From the NCBI RefSeq assembly GCF_900496995.4, contig NC_044027.1, positions 13,664,743-13,728,742 of the forward strand: a DNA stretch of 64,000 bases, written 5' to 3'. The notes below the pieces were generated by a model that was given only the letters and a program-made list of their open reading frames with translations, made no database searches and was not told the origin of the DNA. Positions 46,251 to 64,000 of this stretch are shown piece by piece. Every line of letters starts with the position of its first letter. The stretch's first letter is position 1. Source of the stretch: Aquila chrysaetos chrysaetos. Taxonomy: Eukaryota; Chordata; Aves; Accipitriformes; Accipitridae. Both the position numbers and the translations under genes were made by a program.

Positions 46251-49200
46251 GGAAGGGAGGCCCGTGCCTCCGGAGGTGTGCGCTAGGCTCTGACGCCCGG
46301 CGTGTTATTTTAAAATACCTATTTCTGCATTAAGGTCACATCTCGCTCTACACAGAGCCCTTTTTCACATGTCAAGAATGCTTCCGCTGCGCAAAGGCAA
46401 GGAGCTGCAGCAGACGTTTCCCAGCGGCAAAGCCAACCTGCAGCCTGGCAGTTAATTTGAATTTTTAGTGGGGAAGCAGAAATAGCCAGGCCTGGTGAGT
46501 CTTAACGGCCGCTCCTGTCGCCACCATGGAAGATGGGCTTCTGCACGTCAGAGGAGGCGGCAGTTCAGCATCCCCTTCTGCTCGGGGCAGCCTCTCCTAG
46601 CGAGCATACCCCCGCGGCACCGGGCACCTTCCAACACCACGTTAAACAACGCGGCTCACATCTGTCGCCTGTTTGTTTTCTCCTCCGTCCCCAGAGGGAC
46701 AAGCGTGTACGCGGCGGGATGCAGCCATGGCGGTGACAGCTGGGCTGTGCAATGGCGCAGGCTCTTCTCCCCCACAACATGGAGCTGTACTGGGCAGCAC
46801 TGGTGGAAAAACTGCAGCCCCTTAACCCTCCCTCCACTCCGTGGAGGGTTTAGATTTTAAAAATACATGTACGTGTGCACACATGCACATAGAAGTGTAA
46901 TACATACGCATATACATGGTGCATTATGTGTAAGGGGCATAAATTTACGCAGACAGATTGCTCTTCGTTTATGCTAACGGGGGTCAGAGTATGCCTAACC
47001 CCGAGAGCAGAAGGTGGTGGTGTTTGTAATGGCCTTTTGTTCTCAGAGGAGATCATTCTCGGGGCTGGGCCCCAGGAAAGGCCGGTCCCCAGCACAGATG
47101 AACGCTGCCGTCGCTGCCAGGGTTACGTGATGGCAGAGACGCAAAGCTGTTGACCGTGGTCTTCATCCAAAAATTCCAGCTGGATTTTAAGTATCTCTAA
47201 ATCCCAAGGCTTTTGAGTATCTCAGAGATACGGCCCAGGATGTTGAACTGATTGTATGGGAAACCAGCTGAGGAAAGAAGCCTTGGACAAAAATCTGACT
47301 TCTATACACTTAAGAAATGACTGAAGCACTCTGTATACAGAGGATCTGGTAATCTGGACTCCAGATCAGTGTTTGCAGTTATGGTTTTATATGAGCTATT
47401 CTTCTTGCTTCCAGAAATCATTTATGAGGCCAAATAATAGGAGAACTGGCTCCTAAAAGAATCTTGATTCCCGAGTTACAGAAATACAACAAAATATTAC
47501 AGATTTAGTGTTAGTACTTCCCCAGAAAAGCAAAAAGAAATTAAAGAGAACAGTAATCATAAATACCAATTTGGCTCATTCAAGCATTCAAAGCTGGTTA
47601 CTGTTAACAATTGCCCTGGAAATACAGTCAGCGAGCACGTGAGATATGGGGGACATTTTTATGGACATCATGTGCTTGGGAGAGGAGCAAGTCCCATCTC
47701 TGTGCTGGGTGCTGAAATCAGAGCATCACAAATTCTCTGGCATATGCTTGGGGATGGGGAAAGCAAGCACATAATCTCCTCGATAAAGTGTAATGCTGAC
47801 ATTGTTATTTCTAAAGTGCTGTAAACATTGATGGTATTTGATAAACAGGTACATAAAGCAAAACTAGCTAAAAACAAGGCTCCTGCCTTGAACGTGTACC
47901 CCGGGTTCACTTTGCTGTAACACGCTGTCTTCTCGTTCAAACCCAGGGATGTGTCACTGTGCTTTACTTAAGCTAAACTTCTCTTTTTATACCCAATTTT
48001 CCATGGCAGATCCCTTACTTGGTCCCAACCGTGGTACGGCACTGGGCAGGACCAGGCGTCCCCAGGTAGCTGTGGTGCTCACCCGGGTTATGCAGGGCAA
48101 GAGGCAGCCGACCAGGGTGCTCTGGCTGCACCCACCTTTCCCCTCCCGCAAAGTCAACTGTGCCAAACAAAAGAACAGGTTGGAAATTGAGCCTGGCAAT
48201 AAAGAGGGTTTAATTTCTTTTGTCTCAGTCCTGGCTTTTTTTTTCCTGCAGTTTGCACGCTTTTTCTCTCCCCTTGAGTGCAGAAGGGACATGCCTCCAT
48301 CCCTCCACCGAGGGTTTATTCTGGAGCAAACGGTTTAGGTCACCATCACGTTTTACAGGGAAAAGTAGTTTATAACTACAGTGGGGCCCAGCACTCCGAG
48401 GAAACATTTTATCAGAGAGCCCCAAACTGACGATTCAATTATTTTTCAATAAAACATCAGGGGAATGCGCAAACAGCTGCTCGCATCCTTCCACACAGCA
48501 AGTCAAACTTCAAGGGGAACAATAGCTGGGGAAAGGGGAGCCATCGCGGAGGCGGCGACAATGGGTTTCCTTACTCGGGGGCTTTGTTTGATTTCCCCGT
48601 CTCAGTTTTGAACTCCCTCCGCCGGAGAAAAGCGAGGGGGTAGGACGGGGAGAGGGGGAAGCAGGCAGAGGGGAAGGAGGGTCAGTGGGAGTTAAAGCCT
48701 TTTGCAGCCTTTCTCTCCCATTCATGTGGTAATTGGGTGTCAAGCAGAGATCAGTAAGATGGAGCCCGGCCTCTGTGCCCGGGTTAAACTGCAGCAGAAA
48801 GAAAGCGGGAGCTGAACCGATGGAGGCCTGAATGTCATTAGGGCGGGAGGAAGCGCCTCTCCCCCAGGAGCCCTTCTGCCGGGGTGCTGGGCTGGGGGGG
48901 CCGCTTCCCATTCAGGGCATCCCTGAAAGCGGCCAGACAAAGCGGGAGGGCGTCCGAACAATGCTGCACCCCCGGCTCTACCTTCAATAGGGAGCTCTAA
49001 ACAGGCGTTTAACCTTCAGAACAGCTGAAACTGATACTCAAAGCTGAGGAGGTGGCTGGACCGCCACTGTTAGCCTCTTCCTGCGGCCAAGCCGGAGGCC
49101 ACTTGGATGGCCGGAGGCGAGGAGGGAGGCCGTCGACGGCCTCGCTTCCTCGGCCCCGTTGGCACAGCGCTGGGGGTGCGCAGGGCCCCGTGCGGGTCGT

Positions 49201-52200
49201 GGGAGGTGTCACCTCCAGGGCAGGATCAGACCCCGACTCCTGCTCGGGCTGGCGAGACGCTGGCGTCCCCAGGGATGGCTGCTCAGCACCCTCGAGGATG
49301 GGGCTGGAGGAAGGCAGGGCCACACCGAGGAGGGGGATGCATCATAGTAGGGATCGTATCCCACGCCACAAGCCTGGGATCATTTGGCAAGGGATCTGGG
49401 GAGATCTGGGCAACGACACCCCTCCCGAGCAGGGGGATGCCCCGGCCTCGGACAGTTGCCATTGCCTGCGATTCCCGGGTTTGCCAGCCTGTACTGCATG
49501 ACCCCAGCTGCCCAAAGCTCTCCCAGAGCCTGGCCTGGCATCATCTGTGCCTATGGGTGGGATTTTTAATCAACCAGGAGAAAAGAGGGTCAAATCCTGG
49601 GTTATTTTGGAAGGCGGGATTTGCCACTGAAACGGGCCGGGCTCAAAAAGAGCGGAGCAGGACGTGTCCCGTGCTCCCCAAGCCTCACCCTGCCGCACAG
49701 CCTGGCCATCCTGTGCTGTGCAGGAGCTAAGCAGCAAATGGCCCTGAAGACATTTTCTTCCCTAGTGAAGCCTTTCTGCTTTAAGTAGGAAAGCTGCCAT
49801 CCCTTCCGTCTGCACGCAGCATGACAAGACGCAGGCGCTTTCCGCAGACCATAATTTTGATGGAATCCCCTGCAACACAGCCCCTTCAAACTGGAGGGGG
49901 AGAAGCTGTCCCTGGCCCTGCTCGTGGTTACACTGGAACCACTCAGGGGAATCGCGTATTTCCATTTCTAAAGAGCGCACCAAAGGATAGTCCCTTCTTT
50001 AGTCCAGAATATTTCCCTCTCGCTGCTTAAAGGCAAAGCTAGCTCGCCAGCGTGTGGAGGAGCAGGCGGCTGTCATTGTTTGGGAAGACTCCAGCACACC
50101 AAGAGTGGCAGGAGGAGGCTGGAGAGATGCAGTGTTAAAGACTGTCACAGACTTTCTCAGCAGCAGAAATTAATTTCACCCAGAAAGGTCCTGAGCAGCT
50201 TGCAAAGCTGCCACCTGCATTTAGGCTAAAACACGGTCCAGTTTTGCACACCAAGCATGGCCTGGCTGAGCTGGACCTAGAGCTAGAAAGAGACTATGAT
50301 CAGAGAGAAAGTTGCAGCATCATTTTTTCTTAATGTTATTGTCACTGTCCAGGATGCAGGGTCTGGGAGAAGCAGTCATCTCCATGGTGAAAAGTACATT
50401 TGGTTTGTAAAGCTCTTTGGCTTTGCTTGAATTAATAGGCTAATAATAACCCAGGAAAGGATTTTAATGTTTTCTTAACCTCACGCAAACAGCTTTTAAG
50501 TATTTTAATTAAAAAAGAATAATACCTCATACTTTATATATAGTACTTTTATCTATACACAGCTGTTGAGCCAGACTAGCGTATTGATCAAAGGAGTGAG
50601 ATAAGTCTCGCAAGGTGTCTCTAATCATAGAAAGAGGATTCAATTAGCATCTTCCTTAAAATCGCACAAATAAAAAGAAATTTAAAAAAATCAGACCATG
50701 ATTAAGCACTGGCTGCTTCTTCCAGACACCTCTCTGCTGGAAGTGCTTTGTCCCAGCATTGATCCTGGGCTCAGTACTGCACTTGCACTTGTATTCCTGG
50801 GCTGAGAGCTTCAGAGACACTTGTACCTAGGCTTCATTTTTCCAGAGGAGCTGGGACTTTAAAAAGGCCCCAGGATTTCAACCCAAAGCTGACAGCCAAC
50901 AGAAAAACTCTAATTGGTGTAGCTGGGTTTTGCAGGGAGTCTTGAAGCATTGCCAAGTGCGACACAACCCTCCTCAGTAAGGACAAACAGCACAAATGTG
51001 AGCCACCAGATCTCCAGTGGGGACCAGAGCTGCTAGTTTTAACCCCCCCCAACGCCACATTGCCATCAGCATCCCCAGGCAGGGCGGCTCCTTACAGGAT
51101 AACTCACAGCTACAAACACACCTTCATGGGGCTCCCCTCTCCCTGGGAAATCTGGCACAGAGGCGTGCGTGTGTGGTACGTGCACGCCCCAGCTCTCCGG
51201 CACAGCACCGTGCTGCGTCGGTACCGCTGAGCTCTGCAGGTCTCCCCTATCGAAGGCCTGTGTATCAGTGCCCCCGGTGCGGTTTGCTGAGCTGTTTCTC
51301 AGTCGTTCAGCATCTCCATCTCCCCGGAACAGGAGCTCTCACCTCTGGGGGGGCCTGTCCTGCTTCTCTTGCCTGCACCCTGCAACTACAACCTTCCTCC
51401 CACTTGCAGCTGGCCGGGAACGTGGGGCTCAGGGTGAGCTCCCTGCTATGCTCCGGTCAGGTCCCAGCCCCTCGGTTGTGTCAGCACCAGCAAGGGCTAA
51501 ATCCTGCTCCTTGCACGGGCCTCGGCTGTGCCTATAATCCCCATCCATCTCCAAAACCCAACAATACAAGCCGGTCTCCACTTGGATGGGCTTACTTGCA
51601 AATAAATAACAGCCATACTTCCATAAGCCTCCAAAGCTATTTGCATCTGTGTTTAACAGGCAGTGCCCTGAATGCCGGATTTGCTTGGCTTTTTTAACCT
51701 AACATGCTCTCAGACAGGAACACAGCGCTGAGCCTTGCCCTGCGGCCCCTCTTCCTTCAGAGCGGCTTTGTGTGCAGGGCAGCACGGCCATTTCTTCCAG
51801 GAAGGGAGAGCACGCTCCCATATCCTCCTGTACTTCTTCAAACCATCCATCTCCAGACAACGACCCCCAGGACTGACTTCAGGGAGGCCAAGTTTTCACC
51901 CGTTCCCTTTAGCAGAGGGCTGGGTGAGGCCAGGCAATTCGGGTCGCTGCCCACCACCTGCCTGGCACAAGGAGGTGACCTCGAAGTCTCCGCCAGGCGC
52001 AGACTTCGGTCAGGAGCCCGAGCGGAGGGGAATGCCACCGCCTGGGATTGCCGCTGGCCTCACGCTGGACCATACCCGAAACATCTTCTCCACCTCAGAC
52101 AGGGTCTGACCTGTCCGCTGCCTGGGTTACCTTCTCCCTGCTCCCAGCGCCCTGTGCTCCCCTCCCTCCGCTTCCCAGGGCTCTGACCCCCCTGGGGGGG

Positions 52201-53290
52201 CCGTGAGACCCCAGGGGAGCCCCTAAAGCGGTCCCCCCTGAGGGGAGACGTTTGCCGAGCCCAGCCCGCCCTCCACCGGCGGCTGCGAGAGGAACAGCGT
52301 CCGAAAGTGGGACCGGAGCACCCGCAGCCATCACTGCAACAGCCTGCACCAGCCCCCCGAGGCCGGGGGACCGCCCCCCGGCAGGCAAAGCCACCTCGTT
52401 CGAAGGCTGAACCCCACAGGCACTGCACGGCTGTGGGAATGAGGCCTGTTTTCCACCGAGCTGGGGGGTTGCTTTGGGACAGAGGCTGTCCCAGGAGCTG
52501 CACCCTTCCAGGAGCAGTGTTGGACCATGCTGCTCTTCCACCCCCCATCCTCACCTGGCTCCAAGCTGGGCCTGCCCCAGGGTCACTGTGTCCAGGGGAC
52601 CGAAAAACTAAAATTAAAGCTTTTAGCTTACGAGATGCTGGAGAAGCCATTAATTTGAACATGCCCGCCGCTGCATCTGGTATATAATGGATGCAAATTT
52701 CCAGCGCTTTTCCCATGGTGTGTCTCACCAGGCAACACACTTCACCCAGGCTCACGCAAGACGTTTCTCCCTGGTACCTGCGTACCATGAAGGAGCCAGT
52801 TTCTCCTGTCCCCAGGGTTGGATGCAGAGGGTCTAAAAGATGGTTCTGGCAGTAAGGGAAGGGGAATGGGTACGAAAAAACTTATCCGCAAAGGCAGAAA
52901 GGAGCTGGGAGGTTGAATGCGGCCAAATATGGAACGAAGCAGCAGAAGAGGAAAAGAGGGAACAGGAGAGGGGCAGAGGAGCCAGACATGCCCGGGTAAA
53001 CCAGAAGAACTGGGCCAGGACAAACTGGGATGGCAACGCTGAGAACAAGACCAGGAGAAAGGGGGAGTAGGGAGTCGGTGGAGGGGTCTGGGAAGGGTCT
53101 CATCAACAGGTTGTTTTCACACAGGCATCAAACCCAGCAGCAAGGGGACTGCTTCCTCCTGCTCCAAGGCGAGCTAAAGTCCGCACAGGGAGGTCATGCT
53201 CTGGAGTGGCAGTTCCCAGTTCCCAAACCAGCACAGTCCCTTGCCTCCCCACACACAGCAGGACTGGACAAGGACGAGATAGGAAACTCC
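46250..53290. other. intergenic region between URM1 and SLC27A4
   Basis: No gene is supported; ORFs are short or GC-driven. Notable blocks are an AC/TA-rich tract near 46.86-46.92 kb, an AT-richer block at 48.43-48.60 kb, a CpG-rich patch near 49.08-49.26 kb, a strongly AT-rich block at 50.3-50.72 kb, and another CpG-rich stretch at 52.0-52.4 kb. Confidence 0.55.
50300..50720. promoter_or_regulatory. candidate conserved noncoding element (AT-rich island)
   Basis: Dense TAAT/ATTA cores (gaattaataggctaataata, ttttaattaaaa), a tgattaa and several GATA-like sites lie between GC-richer flanks. There is no coding potential and no repeat structure. The enhancer role is inference. Confidence 0.3.
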
Positions 53291-53309
53291 AGCGTAGCCC
53301 ATACTCGCA

Positions 53310-53315
53310 TTTAAT
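53310..53315 (-). terminator. SLC27A4: candidate SLC27A4 poly(A) signal
   Basis: ATTAAA on the minus strand about 1.5 kb after the stop codon. No AATAAA on this strand was seen nearer the stop, so the 3' UTR probably spans about 53.29-54.82 kb. Confidence 0.45.
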
Positions 53316-53453
53316 CGTGAGGACAGGACAGACTGGGGCAGGCAGGTACGCTGGTGTGGAAGCACAGCTAGAAGAGCAGACACACCCTGCCCTCACAAAA
53401 GACAGACGTCATTTTAAGGAGTAACCCTGCTAAAAGCATGAAAACAAATCATC

Positions 53454-53471
53454 AAAAAAAAAAAAAAAAAG
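53454..53471. repeat. poly-A tract
   Basis: About 18 consecutive A on the plus strand, within the presumed SLC27A4 3' UTR. Confidence 0.85.
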
Positions 53472-54175
53472 AATAAGAAGAAATCCCAACCAAGAGTTTT
53501 CTCTGGAACAGAGGTTTCTGCATGGTCTCCAAGGACTGGAATCGGACATCGCTGCTAAGGCTGTTTCACGTCAGACACAACGTGGGGAATTCACATAGCG
53601 CAAGTCAGGTGTTTAACATGGACATTTCAGTTCGGGGCCTGTCTCCTGCAGTGGAGACAGGGAGGGCTCTTGTGGGAAGGGATGCAGAGCGTGTGAAGTC
53701 AGGCTCTCACAGAGACCACCCTCCTGAAGACTTCCTCTCCCCTAGGCAAGGTGCCTCCTGCATTCAGGGCACAGACATCACAGCAGGAAAGCCCCAAGAG
53801 CTGCTCCACGGTGCTGAGTACGTCTAAGCAAAGGCAAACCAGGCCCACTCTCCCACCTGCTTTCTGCAAGGAAGGTGCACAAAACAAGGCTGCATCCACA
53901 AAAGGTGGAAGTAAGAGACCCAGAGAAGTGTCCACAAGATAGTGGGGTTCGCTCATGTCCTTCACCATGGAGCAAGGCCACAAGGACATACACAGCTGCA
54001 CTCACACTGGAAGAGGAGAATCAGTCCCAGATGAGCGTCCCGTCTCCCTGCGAGAGAAAAGGCCTCTCCAGGAGAGGACAGGTCTGGGCTATCCCTCCAC
54101 CTACTGCACAAACCCGGGACACATTCAAAAGTACAGACAATAAATTAAGATTGGGAAAAAAAAAAAAGTCAGCGT

Positions 54176-54206
54176 GTATAATATATATATATAATATAAT
54201 ATAATG
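54176..54206. repeat. (AT)n / (TAATA)n microsatellite
   Basis: atatatatatata followed by ataat units, flanked by gtgcgtgtg, in the SLC27A4 3' UTR. Confidence 0.85.
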
Positions 54207-54819
54207 TGCGTGTGATTGTGACAAATAGAAATGTCATCCCCAGGAGAGAGCAAGGCAGAAACACATCCCTGTCCCTCTCCTGAGCCTGGCACTACCCTGC
54301 TCCCCTGATTCACAGCAGAAACACCAGTGGGGCCACGCAGGGGGCATGGGTTGCACCTGGCACCCAGCTTCCCTCTGCCAGCGGGGCCCCTGTGCCAAGG
54401 AGGAGCTGGCTGCTTGGAGGAGTGGGGAAAGAGCCCAGCACTGGTCCCTTCATGGCCTTCACAAGGAAGGGTTGCTGCAGGCAGGAAAAGGGAGGGAAAT
54501 ACAGGAAAAGCAAAGTGGAATGGCAGGGGCACCCCACCCCTCCTCAACTGGCCAGGGCCCTGCCCCTCCCATGGCACAGGACCACCACCGCTGTACCAAG
54601 TAGAAAATAAAGCCATAATGAGTCTATGCTTTGGTATGTAACCATCCCCCTCCCCTCAGTCCCCCCTGTGTTCCCCCCAAACCATTATCCGTAAAACTCA
54701 TCAAATAAAATCTCTAGTGTGCCTTTATATCACTCCTTGAACCTTTCCTTCCCCAGTGCCTGCCTTGCCCCCCTCTCCCCAACAGGATCTGGGGAGATGC
54801 CTTGCTTGAACCCCACCGG

Positions 54820-60743
<5,924 letters not shown>

Positions 60744-60749
60744 CGTGGC

Positions 60750-63479
60750 CTGCGGAGAGAGAAACCACGGTCATCAACCCATGCACATGGGACTTGGTGA
60801 TAATGAACCCATGGGCAGGGGTTGCGTTAGCAGCCCCCAACTTCCTGGATGAGGTCCCTGAGTCATCACTCCTCCTGGCAGCGAGGCTGTAACCTAGCAG
60901 CCCAGAGCTCCCACAGATGTAACTTTACCAGACCTTTGAGATGGCCTCCAATTAAGCCACCAGTATGGCACTGCATAGTGCCAGCTGAGAGCCCAGCCAT
61001 TCCCACCTGGGGAGCCACATCCTGCACACCAGCCAGGGGCACGGCCATGCCACAGCAGCGCAAGATGCAGGATTAAGTCACTTCATGGATGTGGGAGCGG
61101 AGTCATGGCAGGAGACCCCATACAGATGTTTGGCAGGCACGAGGGTGTTGCTAGGCAGGGCTGGCTCAACCCCTCACTCCCAGCCTGGCAAAGCCCAGCT
61201 CCAAATTCTTCCCTACTCCAGGGATCCCTCTGTCCCCATAACCCAGGTCTCCCAGGCCCGCAGCATCAGCTCTCCTGCACGCCTGGCTTCAGGACAGCCA
61301 GCACGGCTGGTGGGAGAGCACAGCTTCACACACTCCCTGACACAGCTCAGACAGGAACAGGGACAGGAAACTCAGTCCTTTGAGCTCTGCTCATGTTTGC
61401 AAACCCTCGCGTTGGTGGGCAGTTTCCTGGCCTGGCTCTGCAGGAGACACTGCCAGAGCGGGTCGGGGACGAGGCAGGCGCAGGCGTGCCCTGGCCAGGC
61501 TGGAGTGGGCAGTACAAGGGCTGTTGCTGCTGCCAGGAGCACCCAGACCCCCCACCCCATGACCTGTGGACAGTGACTCAGTCTCTGGTATCCCCCAAAA
61601 AGCACCTCTGTCCCCATCCCAAACACACCCCAGATGTGGCTCTGAGACTGACAGGAGACTGCGATCGAGCACAGGCTCTTTTCAGGTGACAGCACTGGGC
61701 AGAAGAAAGTGACAGCAATGTGACCCTCACAGCTCGAGGGCTCCTAGATAAAACTGGTCCTTCCCGGCATGGATGCAGGCCGAACAGGAAGGAAACACTC
61801 ACATAACTTCCTTTTCCCTCTTGAAGGTGGATTCACTGCTCTGAAGCTGGCAGCCCTGAGTGGGCTCTGCCACAACCGGCGGGGCCAGGAGCCACACTTG
61901 TGGCTTTCCCTCTGCTCTGTGCAGTTCCCCCAGGTCCAGGGAGCCTCTGTGGATTTGGTAAGAGATACTGGCAGGGTGGGAGCCAAGGCAGTGCCACGTG
62001 GTCACCGTGCCCTGGCATGTCATGCAGGCTGTCTCACCTCTGAGCTGTGCTATCAGCAGCAGACAGGGATGCACCAGAGTGCAAGGTGCCGCTCCTGGGT
62101 GGAGGCCTGGAGACATCCTCCAGTTTGCAGTCCCTGCCCAGAGAACCTTCCTCATGCCAGCAGCCTCTGAGCTCTCTCCACCAAACACCTCCCAGGCCTG
62201 AGGTCCCACAACACAGTCCACCAGCCTTTTAGCAGGGCAGGACTCACTGCATTTTTGCCTAGAAGCCTCTCTCTGCAGCTAAACAGGGAAACTCTTAGAC
62301 CACCATCAAACTACTATGTCTTGGCCGAGACCCGGGCCCTTCGTTACACACTCACACCAAACAGACAGACATGGAGAGCCAGCGGTGGGGGAGCCACACT
62401 CTGTGTGGGCAGCAAGGTGCTTAATCTCCCACTTGAAGGCAAGACGGGCCCAGACAGGCCCTCATTATCCTCTGCTCGCATCTCTGCCTCACACTGCATC
62501 TCTGCCTCTCTGCCTCATACCGGCATGCCCGGTGCCTCCGTGCCTCCCGCTGAGAGAGAACTGGTGCATAACTGAGAGATAACCAGTGCATTACTGCCAG
62601 AGACCTCCAGCCCTGCCGTTAAGGATTCAGGTCTTGTCTAGCTGCATCAGCACAGAGAAAATTAAGACCTGCCTGTAGCTCCACAGCCAGCGGGCATGAA
62701 GGCAAACCGCAGGGATCCATCACCCGGAGGCACAGAGAGCCAAGGAGAGCCTGGGGAGCAGGTCACAGGGGGGACAACAGGCAGGCAACGGGGCTCCAAG
62801 AAGTCCCTGCGCTAATGGTCAAGCTTCAGGGGCTGAGAGATCCCCAAAGGCATCTCTCCAGCATAAGCAGCTGGGGAGGCACCTGTCCCCCCACTTGCCC
62901 CAGGGCAGGGTGAAGAGGATGAGCCCACCGGCCCCGGGGAAGGATGGGGAGGATGAAGCAGGGTCCCCCCATTTTACCCTCCCCGTCCTTCCCCGGGGCC
63001 GGTGCGCTCACCCCCAGCAGGGAGGGTGAGCAGCTCAGCCCCAGTTCTCTCTGACGGGGTTAGAGGGACCGGGAGGCCCATGAGGGCCTCTCACCGGGGC
63101 TGCAGCCGGGACCCTCCTTCCCCAACCCCGGCCAGGCCCCGGAACGAGCTGGTATCCGCGGGAGGAGCCCCGCAGCCCGCTGAGGGGAAGGGCCGCGGCG
63201 CCTCATGAGGAGACCGGGCGGCTGCGGGGCCCCGGTACCGCCCGCAGGGCCCCAGCGCCTCATGAAGAGACCGAGCGGCTGAAGGGTGCCGGTACCTCAT
63301 GAGGAGACCGGGGGGCTGAGGGGTCCCTGTACCGCCCCGCAGGGCCGCGGCGATTCATGAGGAGACCGTGGACCGCGGCGGCCCCGCCCGGCCGCCCGCG
63401 GGGAGGCAGCGTGACCGCCGCGGCGGAGCAGAACGGCGCCGGGAGGTCACGGAAGAGAAAAACGGTGCCGCGCTCTTAC
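60750..63479 (-). other. SLC27A4: SLC27A4 intron 1
   Basis: Runs from the donor of the noncoding exon (complement of tcttac at 63474-63479) to the acceptor before 60749. Mid-GC DNA without recognisable genes; its promoter-proximal end holds the minisatellite at 63201-63375. Confidence 0.7.
63201..63375. repeat. ~57-bp minisatellite at the SLC27A4 CpG island
   Basis: The phrase cctcatgaggagaccg (with variants) recurs at 63201, 63258, 63295 and about 63352. Spacing is 57, 37 and 57 bp, so one unit is shortened. A weaker relative starts near 63068. Confidence 0.8.
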
Positions 63480-63735
63480 CGGGCTCCGGGGCGTCCGCTG
63501 CGGCCCGGCCACCTGCACCGGGAGCAGGGCCGGGAGCGGGAGCGGGGCCCGCCCGCCGCTGCGGCACGGAGCGGGGCGGGGCGCGCAGCGCGGCCCGCCG
63601 GGAGTTGTAGTCCCGCCCGGCGCCACCGGTCCGGCCCCGCGGCGGCGGGTGCGGTCCCGGGCAACGGCGGGGCGCGGGGCGGGGCGGGGCGCGGGGCGGC
63701 GCGGCGGGAAGAGGCGGTGAGGGCGGCGCGGGAGA
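63480..63735. promoter_or_regulatory. divergent promoter: SLC27A4 (minus) / tRNA-Arg (plus)
   Basis: The noncoding first exon of SLC27A4 ends at 63480 with a consensus gtaaga donor. Upstream, 63600-63611 carries GGGAGTTGTAGT, the complement of ACTACAACTCCC, the ZNF143/THAP11-type site common in CpG promoters. Several GC boxes follow at 63660-63700. The tRNA gene starts at 63741, so one CpG island serves a Pol II promoter on one strand and a Pol III gene on the other. The exact Pol II start is inferred. Confidence 0.65.
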
Positions 63736-63740
63736 GCGAG

Positions 63741-63830
63741 GGCTCTGTGGCGCAATGGATAGCGCATTGGACTTCTAGCGTGGTGACGGGAGTCATTCAA
63801 AGGTTGTGGGTTCGAGTCCCACCAGAGTCG
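63741..63830 (+). tRNA. tRNA-Arg-TCT: tRNA-Arg (anticodon TCT), with intron
   Basis: Full cloverleaf: acceptor GGCTCTG/CAGAGTC with G discriminator, D-arm with A box TGGCGCAATGG, T-arm with B box GGTTCGAGTCC. The anticodon TCT is at 63774-63776, followed by A37 at 63777, then a 17-nt intron at 63778-63794 in the canonical position after base 37, and A38 at 63795 leading into TTCAA, which pairs with TTGGA. It decodes AGA. The mature sequence matches vertebrate tRNA-Arg-TCT as I know it; only the intron is unusual, and introns vary freely. It is probably functional. Confidence 0.97.
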
Positions 63831-63832
63831 CA

Positions 63833-63836
63833 TTTT
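63833..63836 (+). terminator. RNA polymerase III terminator of tRNA-Arg
   Basis: A TTTT run begins three bases after the tRNA 3' end. Confidence 0.8.
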
Positions 63837-64000
63837 GCCGACGGGGCGCGGCGATCGTTCTCGGGGTTCCGCGACCGTCAACGGGCCGGGGGAGCCGCCG
63901 CTGCCGCCGCGCAGGAGCCCGCCTGCCCTTGGTAGTCTGCGGGGAGCCCCGTTTTCGGAGCGGGGCAAGGGGTGGCCCGGGTACTAGGGATGAGGGGTCA

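Noticed and set aside
52060-52788. 242-codon minus-strand frame between URM1 and SLC27A4
   Set aside because: GC-driven open frame in a CpG-rich stretch with no known domain; there is no human gene at this position that I know of.

Overview
This is vertebrate nuclear DNA. All coding genes are split by GT-AG introns (plus one apparent GC-AG intron), promoters sit in CpG islands, and introns are short and GC-rich. Gene content matches human 9q34.11 and, by inference, a bird microchromosome comparable to chicken chromosome 17; the species cannot be named from the sequence. Human proteins are compared from memory, so the exon models are read directly but the names rest on family recognition and gene order.

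Layout, left to right: a degraded TTC16 (minus, about 0.9-3.7 kb); a CpG promoter shared with PTRH1 (plus, 4.1-6.8 kb, complete in five exons); a two-exon remnant that looks like CFAP157 (minus, 7.35-8.0 kb); CERCAM (minus, coding 9.8-15.4 kb, 12 exons); 8.7 kb of GC-rich intergenic DNA with several minisatellites; a CpG island carrying the miR-219 hairpin (plus, 25.7 kb); URM1 (minus, coding 29.0-45.9 kb, five exons with a 12 kb intron 2); 7 kb of intergenic DNA with AT-rich islands; SLC27A4/FATP4 (minus, coding 54.8-60.7 kb, noncoding first exon near 63.5 kb); and an intron-containing tRNA-Arg(TCT) gene (plus, 63.74 kb) facing away from the SLC27A4 promoter.

The block SLC27A4-URM1-miR-219-CERCAM keeps its mammalian order and relative orientation. 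The block CFAP157-PTRH1-TTC16 also keeps its internal order, but here it abuts CERCAM, which is not the human neighbour. PTRH1, URM1 and the tRNA gene all serve translation (peptidyl-tRNA recycling, wobble-uridine thiolation, AGA decoding), but nothing suggests they act as a unit.

I found no new multi-gene system. The most interesting observation is that the two cilium/sperm-type genes flanking intact PTRH1 both look broken. TTC16 carries at least four disabling changes, including an 11-bp tandem duplication. The CFAP157-like fragment has an in-frame stop and lacks its 5' exons. CERCAM carries a single homopolymer frameshift in exon 1 that looks like an assembly error or a polymorphism.
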